DNA of 6,490 bases from Microbacteriaceae bacterium UBA963 (GTDB lineage Bacteria > Actinomycetota > Actinomycetes > Actinomycetales > Microbacteriaceae), in NCBI GenBank assembly GCA_002292955.1, contig DBCH01000085.1, forward strand, positions 5,552 through 12,041, in the 5' to 3' direction. Positions 1 to 5,662 of the stretch are shown here, piece by piece. The position numbers and the translations under genes are program-made. Every line of letters begins with the position of its first letter. The first letter of the stretch is position 1. The notes below the pieces were generated by a model. The model was given only the letters and a program-made list of their open reading frames with translations. It was not told the origin of the DNA and ran no database searches.

Positions 1-572
1 ATGAGCGGGGTGAACCCGGCTGCCAAAGCCCGGTCGAGCGCCATGTTCATGAGCGCAATCTCGAGCCGGGCACCGATGCCGGTGAGAAAGTAAAAGCGAG
101 CGCCCGAGACCTTGGCGCCACGAGCCATATCGATTGCGCCGAGCGCCTCGCCCAGTTCGAGATGGTCCTTGGGCGTGAAGGCAAAGGTGGCGGGTGTGCC
201 GTGCGCCCGCAGGGTGACGAAGTCGGCCTCTCCCCCCGCGGGGACGCCATCGAGCACAATGTTCTCGAGAACCCCGGCGGCTTCGTCATACGCGGCCTCG
301 GCGTCGCTGGCGGCGGAATTGGCGACTTTAACCCGCTCGGCCAAGTCAGCTACCTGGGCGAGAAGTGCCTTCTTTTCGTCGCCCTGAGCTTTTCCCACCA
401 GCTTGCTGAAAGCATTCTGTTCGGCGCGCAGTGTCTCGAACTCGGTCAGTGCTGCCCGGCGCGCCACGTCGGCGACCAAGGCCGCATCGACAAGCTCGGG
501 AGATGACCCGCGCGCCTGTTGCGAGAGACGAACAACGTCTGGTTGTTCGCGCAACAAAACGGGGTCAATCAC
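1..572 (-). CDS. serS: Seryl-tRNA synthetase, N-terminal part (runs off the window)
   Basis: This is the first 190 codons of class II seryl-tRNA synthetase, which charges tRNA-Ser with serine in the cytosol. Reading the minus strand from a GTG at 572 gives an open frame to the window edge that begins VIDPVLLREQPDVVRLSQQA, the usual SerRS opening. Residues about 25-100 are Ala/Glu/Lys-rich and match the long antiparallel tRNA-binding coiled-coil arm. Residues 109-127 (GVPAGGE..., ending LRAHGTP) are the linker into the catalytic core. Residues 157-190 (GARFYFLTGIGARLEIALMN..., ending AGFTPL) are the class II motif 1 region. The family is about 420 residues long, so motifs 2 and 3 lie outside the window. 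The gene follows pheA by 63 bases on the same strand. A TAGACT hexamer lies 7 bases before the GTG and there is no good SD, which suggests a leaderless start. Identification is secure. Confidence 0.95.
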   Translation of the reverse strand, partial: MIDPVLLREQPDVVRLSQQARGSSPELVDAALVADVARRAALTEFETLRAEQNAFSKLVGKAQGDEKKALLAQVADLAERVKVANSAASDAEAAYDEAAGVLENIVLDGVPAGGEADFVTLRAHGTPATFAFTPKDHLELGEALGAIDMARGAKVSGARFYFLTGIGARLEIALMNMALDRALAAGFTPL

Positions 573-579
573 AAGCCTC

Positions 580-585
580 AGTCTA
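580..585 (-). promoter_or_regulatory. Putative -10 box of serS (leaderless start)
   Basis: The minus strand reads TAGACT here, a TANNNT match, and 7 bases separate it from the serS GTG at 572. Transcription would then begin at or within a base of the start codon. No recognisable -35 was found at 16-18 bases. The hexamer lies between the arms of an imperfect inverted repeat, CCTCA at 576-580 and TGAGG at 588-592. The same hexamer at the same distance precedes the VanY-type gene. This is inferred from pattern only. Confidence 0.45.
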
Positions 586-635
586 CGTGAGGGCTCTGCA
601 CCGTCTGGGTCAGCGCGCCCGAGGAAGCGCCTTGT

Positions 636-1586
636 TTAGCGCTCGTTTCCCAAAATGTTGTCGAGCCACGAACGCGCATCGTGGAACACGTGATCGGCAT
701 AGCGATCATCGTGCACCACGGCCCGGCCGTCGGCCCGAGGGTAGCTGCCGAGGAACGTGATGCGCGGGCTGAAACGGCGCAGGCCGAGCAGGGCGTCGGC
801 CATGCGGTCGTCGCGCGCGTGACCGTCGGCGTCAATGACAAAGCGGTAGCGGCCCATGCCGTCTCCCACGGGTCGCGATTGAATCAGGCTGAGGTTGACC
901 CCCCGCGTGGCAAACTGTTCGAGCATTTCGAGCAGGGCACCGGCGCGGTCTTCGGGCAGTTCAACGATGAGGCTGGTCTTGTCGCGCCCGGTGGGTGCGG
1001 GAAGCTCGCGCGTTCGGCTCACCAAAACAAAGCGCGTCTCGGCACTCGCGTTGTCGCCAATGTTTGCCTGCAGCACACTCACGTCGTAATGATCCACAAT
1101 TCCCGGGGGCGCGATGGCGGCCTCGGCAGTCTGCGCCGAGACGAGGTCGGCGGCCGCGGCAACGTTGCTCGGCGACGGAATGTGGCCGTGCTGTGGCAGG
1201 TTCTTCTCCAGCCATCCTCGGCACTGGGCGTAGGCCACGGGATGCGCGTTAATGACGGTGATGTCGGCCAGCGTGGTGCCCGGCCGAACCACGAGGTCGA
1301 ACGTGACGGGAACGATGTACTCGCCAATGATGCGAACGTCGGGAATCTTCGCGAGGGCATCCTGAGCGGCAGAAACTCCGCCGTCAATGGAGTTCTCGAC
1401 AGCAATCATGGCCGCAACGGAACGCCCGGTCACCACGTCGTCGAGGGCTTCGCCCACGTTGTGAACGGGGCGCCACGTGGCCCCCTGTGCCTCGGGCACC
1501 TGCGCCAGGGCAGCCTCAGTGAAGGTCCCCGCTGGGCCGAGGTAACTGTAGGTTGCCGCGGATGCACCCGCTGCTTTTTTCGCCAT
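636..1586 (-). CDS. pheA: Prephenate dehydratase (PDT + ACT domains)
   Basis: This cytosolic enzyme converts prephenate to phenylpyruvate in phenylalanine biosynthesis. The protein has 316 residues. Residues 13-190 are the periplasmic-binding-protein-like PDT domain, with YSYLGPAGTFTEAAL at 13-27, VENS at 63-66 and the catalytic TRF at 184-186. Residues about 203-285 are the C-terminal ACT domain that binds phenylalanine, with GAL at 216-218. The conserved ESRP motif reads QSRP at 236-239. There is no chorismate mutase domain, as is normal in actinobacteria. A tail of about 30 residues follows the ACT domain. I chose the ATG at 1586. An upstream TTG at 1607 would add 7 residues, but TACCAT lies 6 bases before the ATG and the family normally begins close to the YSYLGP motif. 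serS follows after 63 bases on the same strand. Function is secure; the start is moderately sure. Confidence 0.95.
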   Translation of the reverse strand: MAKKAAGASAATYSYLGPAGTFTEAALAQVPEAQGATWRPVHNVGEALDDVVTGRSVAAMIAVENSIDGGVSAAQDALAKIPDVRIIGEYIVPVTFDLVVRPGTTLADITVINAHPVAYAQCRGWLEKNLPQHGHIPSPSNVAAAADLVSAQTAEAAIAPPGIVDHYDVSVLQANIGDNASAETRFVLVSRTRELPAPTGRDKTSLIVELPEDRAGALLEMLEQFATRGVNLSLIQSRPVGDGMGRYRFVIDADGHARDDRMADALLGLRRFSPRITFLGSYPRADGRAVVHDDRYADHVFHDARSWLDNILGNER

Positions 1587-1592
1587 GCCTTG

Positions 1593-1598
1593 ATGGTA
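1593..1598 (-). promoter_or_regulatory. Putative -10 box of pheA
   Basis: The minus strand reads TACCAT, ending 6 bases before the ATG at 1586. There is no SD; only a CAAGG touches the start. This suggests a leaderless transcript starting at the ATG and argues against the upstream TTG at 1607, which would begin before this box. No clear -35 was found. Confidence 0.35.
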
Positions 1599-1676
1599 TC
1601 CGGACAAGCAAACTCGGGGGGCGAACGCGCGTGCCGGAACAGTTATTCGACTCGTTCGTGCAGCCGGGTCGTCCCG

Positions 1677-2504
1677 CTATTGGTAGTCGGGCGCAGGGGG
1701 CAGCCCGAAGAACTCTTCGAGGGTTTGCACCCCCGTCTTGTGTAGTTCGGCCGCCAGTTCGGTGCCGATAAACCGGAAGTGCCAGGGCTCGAACGTGTAG
1801 CCCGTGATCGGCGTGAGTCCGCTGGGATAGCGCAGCAGAAAACCGTACTGCCAGGCGTTGGCGGCCAGCCACTGGCCCGGCAACGTATTGGCGAAGCACT
1901 CGTTTTGCGCGCACTCGCCACTGGCCGGACTAATGTCGACGGCTAATCCGGTCTGATGCTCACTAAAGCCTGGGCGCGCCGTCGTGGCGTCGTCCTGATT
2001 GCTTTCGCCGTAGACCTGGGACTGAACCTCGTAGCTGCGGTACGCGCTCTGCAGCCGCATGGAGTCGCCCGTCTCGGCGGTGTAGGCCGCAAACATGGCC
2101 TCGACCGCGCGCGCCGCCGGCTCACGAAGAGTCGACGTGAAAACCGCGGGCACATTGGCGTCTACCAGGTCACTCGGCACGAAGCTCGGGGGGTTAACGG
2201 GGCGAAGCTTGTCGACAACCACCCACAGGCTCATGGGATCGTCGATTGAGAACCGGGTTTTGTCAAACGTGGGAGTGGGCGTTGGTGTCGGCGACGGCGT
2301 GGCGGACACCGTGCGGGTGGCCGTGGCTTTCTCGTCCGGGCTGGCTGCGGGCCGCAAGACGGCGAACACCACGGCTATCACCGCCACGACGACAATGACC
2401 GACCCGGCGACCAAAAGTGCTGTGGTCACACGGCGGCGACGTTTTGCCGCTGCGGAAGATCGGCGACCAGCCGGAGCGTGGCGGGGGGGTGCATGGTCAC
2501 TCAC
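1677..2504 (-). CDS. Membrane-anchored D-alanyl-D-alanine carboxypeptidase, VanY/M15B type
   Basis: This is probably a zinc peptidase that removes the terminal D-Ala from peptidoglycan stem peptides outside the membrane. The protein has 275 residues from the GTG at 2504. It has a cytosolic Arg/Lys-rich tail (KRRRR, 21-25), one membrane segment at about 27-50, a Pro/Thr linker at 68-79 (ATPSPTPTPTPT spans 69-79), then the LAS/M15B domain. The zinc ligands are visible: H183 and D190 in SEHQTGLAVD, and H242 in EPWH, with E239 as the likely catalytic base. SAYRS at 153-157 is the conserved substrate-side motif. C198 and C203 could form a disulfide. An ATG at 2534 is an alternative start adding 10 residues; I prefer the GTG because TAGACT lies 7 bases upstream. 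No vanR/S/H/A/X gene is nearby, so this is a housekeeping cell-wall enzyme rather than evidence of glycopeptide resistance. D,D- versus L,D-specificity cannot be read from sequence. Confidence 0.9.
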   Translation of the reverse strand: MSDHAPPRHAPAGRRSSAAAKRRRRVTTALLVAGSVIVVVAVIAVVFAVLRPAASPDEKATATRTVSATPSPTPTPTPTFDKTRFSIDDPMSLWVVVDKLRPVNPPSFVPSDLVDANVPAVFTSTLREPAARAVEAMFAAYTAETGDSMRLQSAYRSYEVQSQVYGESNQDDATTARPGFSEHQTGLAVDISPASGECAQNECFANTLPGQWLAANAWQYGFLLRYPSGLTPITGYTFEPWHFRFIGTELAAELHKTGVQTLEEFFGLPPAPDYQ

Positions 2505-2511
2505 GAGAGGA

Positions 2512-2517
2512 AGTCTA
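2512..2517 (-). promoter_or_regulatory. Putative -10 box of the VanY-type gene
   Basis: The minus strand reads TAGACT, followed by 7 bases (TCCTCTC) and then the GTG at 2504. The serS start has the same hexamer at the same distance. No SD precedes this GTG or the alternative ATG at 2534. The box lies inside the reading frame that would start at 2534, so if it is real the longer start is wrong. Confidence 0.4.
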
Positions 2518-2636
2518 CGACAGGGCTCATCCATGCCCGCGCGCCCATTCCAACAATTAGGGAATAGGTGGGTGCAGGCGTAGCGTTATCCGTTAGTGGC
2601 GCCCGAGGCACCCCCCGGGGTCATCGCCCCCTCGCA

Positions 2637-2642
2637 AGAAAG
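2637..2642 (+). promoter_or_regulatory. Shine-Dalgarno-like site of the MFS exporter
   Basis: AGAAAG is complementary to the extreme 3' end of 16S rRNA (anti-SD region CCUCCUUUCU). It stands 11 bases before the ATG at 2654. Because it pairs with the outer part of the anti-SD, the effective spacing is normal. It supports the ATG at 2654 over the in-frame ATG at 2690, which has no such site. Confidence 0.4.
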
Positions 2643-2653
2643 CTCGTTTTCGC

Positions 2654-4441
2654 ATGAACGCTATCGCGCCCGCTTCTGCCAATCCCGTCATGACACGGCG
2701 GCAGATCACCCTCGTCGTGGTGGGGCTGATGGCCGGAATGTTTCTCTCGGCGCTCGACCAGACCGTGGTGAGCACCTCCATGCGCACCATTGCCGACGAC
2801 CTCGACGGCATGGCCCTGCAGGCCTGGGTGACCACGGCGTACATGATTCTCTCCACAATCTCCACGCCCCTCTACGGCAAGCTCTCCGACATTTTTGGTC
2901 GTCGCCTCCTCTTCATCATCGCCATCGTGTTGTTCTTGATCGGTTCGCTGCTCGCCGGAACCGCCCAGACCATGTACGAGCTCGCGGCCTACCGAGCCAT
3001 CCAGGGACTGGGTGCGGGTGGTCTCATGGCACTGCCGCTGGCCATCATGGGCGACATGCTCGCGCCCCGAGAACGCGCCAAGTATCAAGGATACTTTCTG
3101 GCCGTCTTCGGCATCTCGAGCGTCATCGGGCCACTCATTGGCGGCCTGTTCGCCGGCTCGCCCCAGATTCTTTGGATCGAGGGATGGCGGTGGGTCTTCC
3201 TGATCAACCTGCCGATTGGTCTGGTGGCTCTGGCCTTCGTGCTGCGCTTCTTGCACCTTCCCCGACACCCTCACGCCGTGCGCATTGACTGGTGGGGCGC
3301 GGCGCTCGTCATTGGCGCGACAACTCCGCTCCTTCTCGTGGCCGAACAGGGCCGGGAGTGGGGCTGGCTCTCACCCATTTCTTTGGCCTGCTACGGCGCA
3401 GGTATTGCCGGGGCCGTAGCGTTTGTGTTTGTCGAGCGCTGGATGGGCAACGATGCCCTGATCCCCATGAAACTCTTTAGGTCGCAGACCTTCTCGATGG
3501 CCACCATTTTGGGCATCTTCGTGGGCTTCGGAATGTTCGGTGGCCTGATGATCATCCCCCTCTACGTACAACTGGTCATGGGCGCCACCCCCACCGAGAG
3601 CGGCTTCATGATGCTGCCCATGATCGCCGGCCTCATGATTGCCAGCATTTTTTCGGGACAGATTATGGCGCGAACCGGAAGCTACGCTGCTTTCCCCCGA
3701 ACCGGCACACTGTTCCTAGCTGGCGGATTCCTCTGGCTCACCTTTATTACCCCCGATAAGCCCTACTGGTTCATCCTTCTGGGAATGTTCGGCATTGGTC
3801 TCGGTCTTGGTCAGCTACTGCAGACGCTCACGGTCGCCAGCCAGAACTCGGTCTCGTCGCGCGACATGGGCGTGGCCACGAGCACGTCAACATTCTTTCG
3901 GTCGATGGGTGGAACGGCCGGCACGGCAATCCTGTTTTCGGTTCTCTTCTCGCGCATCCCAGAAACACTCAAGGCGGCATTCGCAAACCCCGCGTCACAG
4001 ACGAACATCGAGGCTGCCCTCAACGACCCTGCCGTGTTGGCGGACCCGAACAACGCGGCCATCATTGAGATTCTGCAAAATGGCCAAACCAACCCGGCCA
4101 GCCTCGTCGACTCGCTTAACGGCAACTCGGCTTTCCTCACGAACGTCGATCCGCGCCTGGCCGAGCCGTTCCTCGTGGGTTTTGCCGACGCGACGGTAAC
4201 GGTGTACTGGATTGCCTTCGCCGTGGCAGCGGCGGCTTTCGTGCTGAGTTGGTTCATGCGCACGCAGCCGCTGCGCGAGAAGTCCGCCATGCAGGAAGCG
4301 GCCGACGCGGCCTACCAGGCCGAGCAGGCAGCAGAGTCGATGGGCTCACTGGTTGACCCCGGCCCCGCGATGACGCCGGCAGACCTGGCCGCCGCCGAAG
4401 CCCGCGAGGCTAAGCGCCGAAAGGCACGCGCACAAAAGTAG
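2654..4441 (+). CDS. MFS multidrug exporter, DHA2 (EmrB/QacA) family, 14 TM
   Basis: This is a proton-driven drug exporter of the inner membrane, 595 residues long with about 14 membrane segments. DHA2 signatures appear in order: motif D1 LDQTVVS (34-40), motif A GKLSDIFGRR (75-84), motif B RAIQGLGAGG (114-123) and the antiporter motif C GPLIGG (159-164). A loop of about 75 residues (435-510), rich in Asn, Asp and Ala, separates the last two membrane segments and should face outside. Such loops are common in actinobacterial DHA2 members. The cytosolic tail (about 536-595) is Ala/Glu-rich and ends in a basic stretch, KRRKARAQK. The last 32 bases overlap the end of the convergent methyltransferase gene. 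No TetR or MarR regulator and no membrane-fusion partner is adjacent. The substrate cannot be predicted. Confidence 0.93.
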   Translation: MNAIAPASANPVMTRRQITLVVVGLMAGMFLSALDQTVVSTSMRTIADDLDGMALQAWVTTAYMILSTISTPLYGKLSDIFGRRLLFIIAIVLFLIGSLLAGTAQTMYELAAYRAIQGLGAGGLMALPLAIMGDMLAPRERAKYQGYFLAVFGISSVIGPLIGGLFAGSPQILWIEGWRWVFLINLPIGLVALAFVLRFLHLPRHPHAVRIDWWGAALVIGATTPLLLVAEQGREWGWLSPISLACYGAGIAGAVAFVFVERWMGNDALIPMKLFRSQTFSMATILGIFVGFGMFGGLMIIPLYVQLVMGATPTESGFMMLPMIAGLMIASIFSGQIMARTGSYAAFPRTGTLFLAGGFLWLTFITPDKPYWFILLGMFGIGLGLGQLLQTLTVASQNSVSSRDMGVATSTSTFFRSMGGTAGTAILFSVLFSRIPETLKAAFANPASQTNIEAALNDPAVLADPNNAAIIEILQNGQTNPASLVDSLNGNSAFLTNVDPRLAEPFLVGFADATVTVYWIAFAVAAAAFVLSWFMRTQPLREKSAMQEAADAAYQAEQAAESMGSLVDPGPAMTPADLAAAEAREAKRRKARAQK

Positions 4442-5264
4442 TCTCGGCGTCGGTGAAGCGCGCGCGCATCACCTCAAGCGCCTCGGGATTGCTGTCGACC
4501 AGAATGTAGTTGCGGCCGAGCGCGTGGGCCACGGCCCCCGTGGTTCCCGAGCCGGCAAAGAAATCGAGCACCGTGTCGCCCGGATTGCTGGACGCCTGCA
4601 GAATGCGGCGCAGAATTCCCTCGGGTTTCTGAGTGGGGTATCCGGTCTTCTCATTACCCGTGGGGGAGACGATCGTGTGCCACCACACGTCGGTGGGAAG
4701 TTTGCCCCGTTCGGCTTTTTCTGCGGTCACCAAGCCGGGTGCCATGTACGGCTCGCGCTCAATGGCGTCAACGTTGAACACGTAGTTTTCGGGGTCCTTC
4801 ACGTAAACGAGAATCGTGTCGTGCTTGGCCGGCCACCGGTTGCGCGGCTTAGCCCCGTAGTCGTAGGCCCAAATGATCTCGTTCAAGAAGCTGGCGCGAC
4901 CAAAGAGAGCATCGAGCAGAACCTTGGCGTAGTGCGCCTCGCGATAGTCGAGGTGAACGTAGAGCGTTCCGTGCTGTGCCAGAACGCGCCACGCTTCGAT
5001 GAGACGAGGCTCAAGGAACGACCAGTAATCCTCGAACTGGTCGTCGTAGCTCATGAGCGTGGTGCGCACGCGCTCATACGAGTGCCCCGCGAAACCCGTT
5101 ACGCGTCCCTTGCCCGGCGTTGTGCGGCGAGACGTCGAAGCGGAGCGCACCTGTGCTCGGCCGGTATTGAAGGGGGGATCAACGTAGATGAGGTCGATGG
5201 TGGCGTCATCAATCGTGGACAAAACTGCGAGGTTGTCACCCTCGATCACGCGCCCACTCACCAC
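4410..5264 (-). CDS. Orphan beta-class DNA methyltransferase (probably N6-adenine)
   Basis: This enzyme should transfer a methyl group from S-adenosylmethionine to a base within a short DNA site. The protein has 284 residues. The catalytic motif IV, DPPFNTG (29-35), lies at the N-terminus, and the SAM-binding motif I, FAGSGTTG (236-243), lies at the C-terminus after TQKP (211-214, motif X region). This order defines the beta class. DPPF rather than SPPY/SPPF points to N6-adenine. The middle (about 130-200, including NEIIWAYDYGAKPRNRWPA and DVWWHTIVSPTG) probably holds target recognition. A basic Ser/Thr/Arg-rich stretch (37-56) follows motif IV. There is no CcrM-like C-terminal extension. No endonuclease or specificity gene is adjacent, so it looks like an orphan; similar stand-alone enzymes occur widely in bacteria. 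The start is the GTG at 5264, with a second GTG directly after it and an in-frame TGA five codons upstream at 5279-5277. The target site is unknown. Confidence 0.92.
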   Translation of the reverse strand: MVSGRVIEGDNLAVLSTIDDATIDLIYVDPPFNTGRAQVRSASTSRRTTPGKGRVTGFAGHSYERVRTTLMSYDDQFEDYWSFLEPRLIEAWRVLAQHGTLYVHLDYREAHYAKVLLDALFGRASFLNEIIWAYDYGAKPRNRWPAKHDTILVYVKDPENYVFNVDAIEREPYMAPGLVTAEKAERGKLPTDVWWHTIVSPTGNEKTGYPTQKPEGILRRILQASSNPGDTVLDFFAGSGTTGAVAHALGRNYILVDSNPEALEVMRARFTDAETTFVRVPFGA

Positions 5265-5270
5265 AAGGTC

Positions 5271-5276
5271 ATTCTC
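5271..5276 (-). promoter_or_regulatory. Weak putative -10 box of the methyltransferase gene
   Basis: The minus strand reads GAGAAT, with 4 of 6 bases of TATAAT, ending 6 bases before the GTG at 5264. Distance and absence of an SD match the other leaderless-looking starts here. It occupies the place where a -35 for the divergent GNAT gene would fall. Confidence 0.25.
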
Positions 5277-5286
5277 TCAGAGTGCG

Positions 5287-5302
5287 CGAGCGCATATGCT
5301 CG
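5287..5302. repeat. Inverted repeat in the methyltransferase/GNAT divergent promoter
   Basis: CGAGC (5287-5291) and GCTCG (5298-5302) are perfect 5-base inverted arms around GCATAT. The repeat covers the putative GNAT -10 and lies midway between the two divergent starts, so it could be an operator. Five-base arms can arise by chance in GC-rich DNA. Confidence 0.35.
5295..5300 (+). promoter_or_regulatory. Putative -10 box of the GNAT gene (leaderless start)
   Basis: TATGCT, a good TANNNT match, ends 6 bases before the ATG at 5307, so transcription should begin at or beside the start codon. No SD is present (the six bases are CGGAAC). A poor -35 candidate, TTCTCT at 5272-5277, stands 17 bases upstream. 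Confidence 0.5.
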
Positions 5303-5306
5303 GAAC

Positions 5307-5636
5307 ATGGACATTGACGTTGTTCACCAACCTTCTGCGCACCGATACATCGTTACGGTCGAGGGGGCAGAGGCGGGCGAGGCCTCCTACGTGCAGCGCG
5401 ACAACGAGCTCCTTATCACGCACACTTTCATAGATCCCGCCTTTCGAAACCAGGGGCTCGGAGCTGTTCTCGTTCACCGCGCGATTGACGACATCATCGC
5501 CACGAGTGACCGCGTGATCACCTCGGGGTGCTGGTTCGTCACCGCGTGGCTCGAGGCGCATCCCGGTTATGTGGAGGCCGCACGTTCGGGCGGCATCGAC
5601 GCCGAGCTCGGCAATTCCTGCCGCATCGTTTCGTAG
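5307..5636 (+). CDS. Small GNAT-type N-acetyltransferase (YjdJ-like)
   Basis: This is a 109-residue protein of the short GCN5-related acetyltransferase group typified by YjdJ. Such proteins use acetyl-CoA; their acceptor is generally unknown. The order of features fits: a short N-terminal strand region (about 12-30, YIVTVEGAEAGEASY), the strand ITHTFIDPAF (44-53), the acetyl-CoA pyrophosphate-binding loop RNQGLGAVLV (54-63, a form of R/Q-x-x-G-x-G/A), and the terminal block GCWFVTAWLEAHPGY (about 76-90). The Cys followed by an aromatic-rich segment and HP-x-Y is characteristic of this group. A reading frame stays open far upstream, antisense to the methyltransferase, but homology begins near 5307 and a -10 box lies just before that ATG. 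The gene is divergent from the methyltransferase with a 42-base gap and converges on the hydrolase with a 26-base gap. Family call is firm; substrate is not predictable. Confidence 0.88.
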   Translation: MDIDVVHQPSAHRYIVTVEGAEAGEASYVQRDNELLITHTFIDPAFRNQGLGAVLVHRAIDDIIATSDRVITSGCWFVTAWLEAHPGYVEAARSGGIDAELGNSCRIVS

Positions 5637-5641
5637 TTTTT
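5609..5641 (+). terminator. Weak hairpin plus T-tract at the end of the GNAT gene
   Basis: CGGCA (5609-5613) can pair with TGCCG (5619-5623) around a 5-base loop, and five Ts follow at 5637-5641 just after the stop codon. The 13-base gap between stem and T-tract is too long for a standard intrinsic terminator, so this is a low-confidence candidate. Confidence 0.15.
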
Positions 5642-5662
5642 GAGTGTCCGGGCGCCCAGGGC

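Larger units (their letters stand above)
2505..2653. promoter_or_regulatory. Divergent intergenic region between VanY-type gene and MFS exporter
   Basis: The gap is 149 bases long, or 119 if the longer VanY start is used. It holds the only AT-rich patch of the area (about 2550-2568, CAACAATTAGGGAATAGG) and two 7-base-spaced copies of CGTTA (2584-2588 and 2591-2595). A TANNNT match, TAGCGT at 2581-2586, could be a -10 for the exporter, but no -35 is visible. Between 2604 and 2634 the sequence can fold: CGAGG (2604-2608) with CCTCG (2630-2634), or GGGG (2617-2620) with CCCC (2627-2630). No regulator gene lies next to it. Specific sites here are speculative. Confidence 0.4.

Noticed and set aside
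1665..1676. CGGG-TCGT-CCCG hairpin just after the VanY-type stop
   Set aside because: The stem is only 4 bp and no T-tract follows on the minus strand, so it cannot be called a terminator.
681..1745. A 354-codon open frame on the plus strand antisense to pheA
   Set aside because: It has no recognisable protein family and mirrors pheA, whose motifs are all on the minus strand. Long antisense frames are expected in GC-rich coding DNA.
1677..2504. Possible vancomycin-resistance locus because of the VanY-type domain
   Set aside because: No vanA/H/X ligase or two-component genes are present. M15B carboxypeptidases are common cell-wall enzymes.
5172..5177. Six-G tract inside the methyltransferase motif IV as a phase-variation switch
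   Set aside because: Six bases is short for slippage, and the run simply encodes the Pro-Pro of DPPF.
4524..5306. Upstream in-frame extension of the GNAT gene antisense to the methyltransferase
   Set aside because: The extension has no acetyltransferase homology and overlaps an intact methyltransferase. The GNAT fold starts close to 5307, which has its own -10 box.
5601..5612. Perfect 12-base palindrome GCCGAGCTCGGC
   Set aside because: It lies within the GNAT coding region, has no spacer for a loop, and has no second copy in the window. It is probably coding coincidence.
5650..5657. GGGCGCCC palindrome between GNAT and hydrolase as a bidirectional terminator
   Set aside because: There is no loop, and no adjacent T-tract after it on the minus strand.
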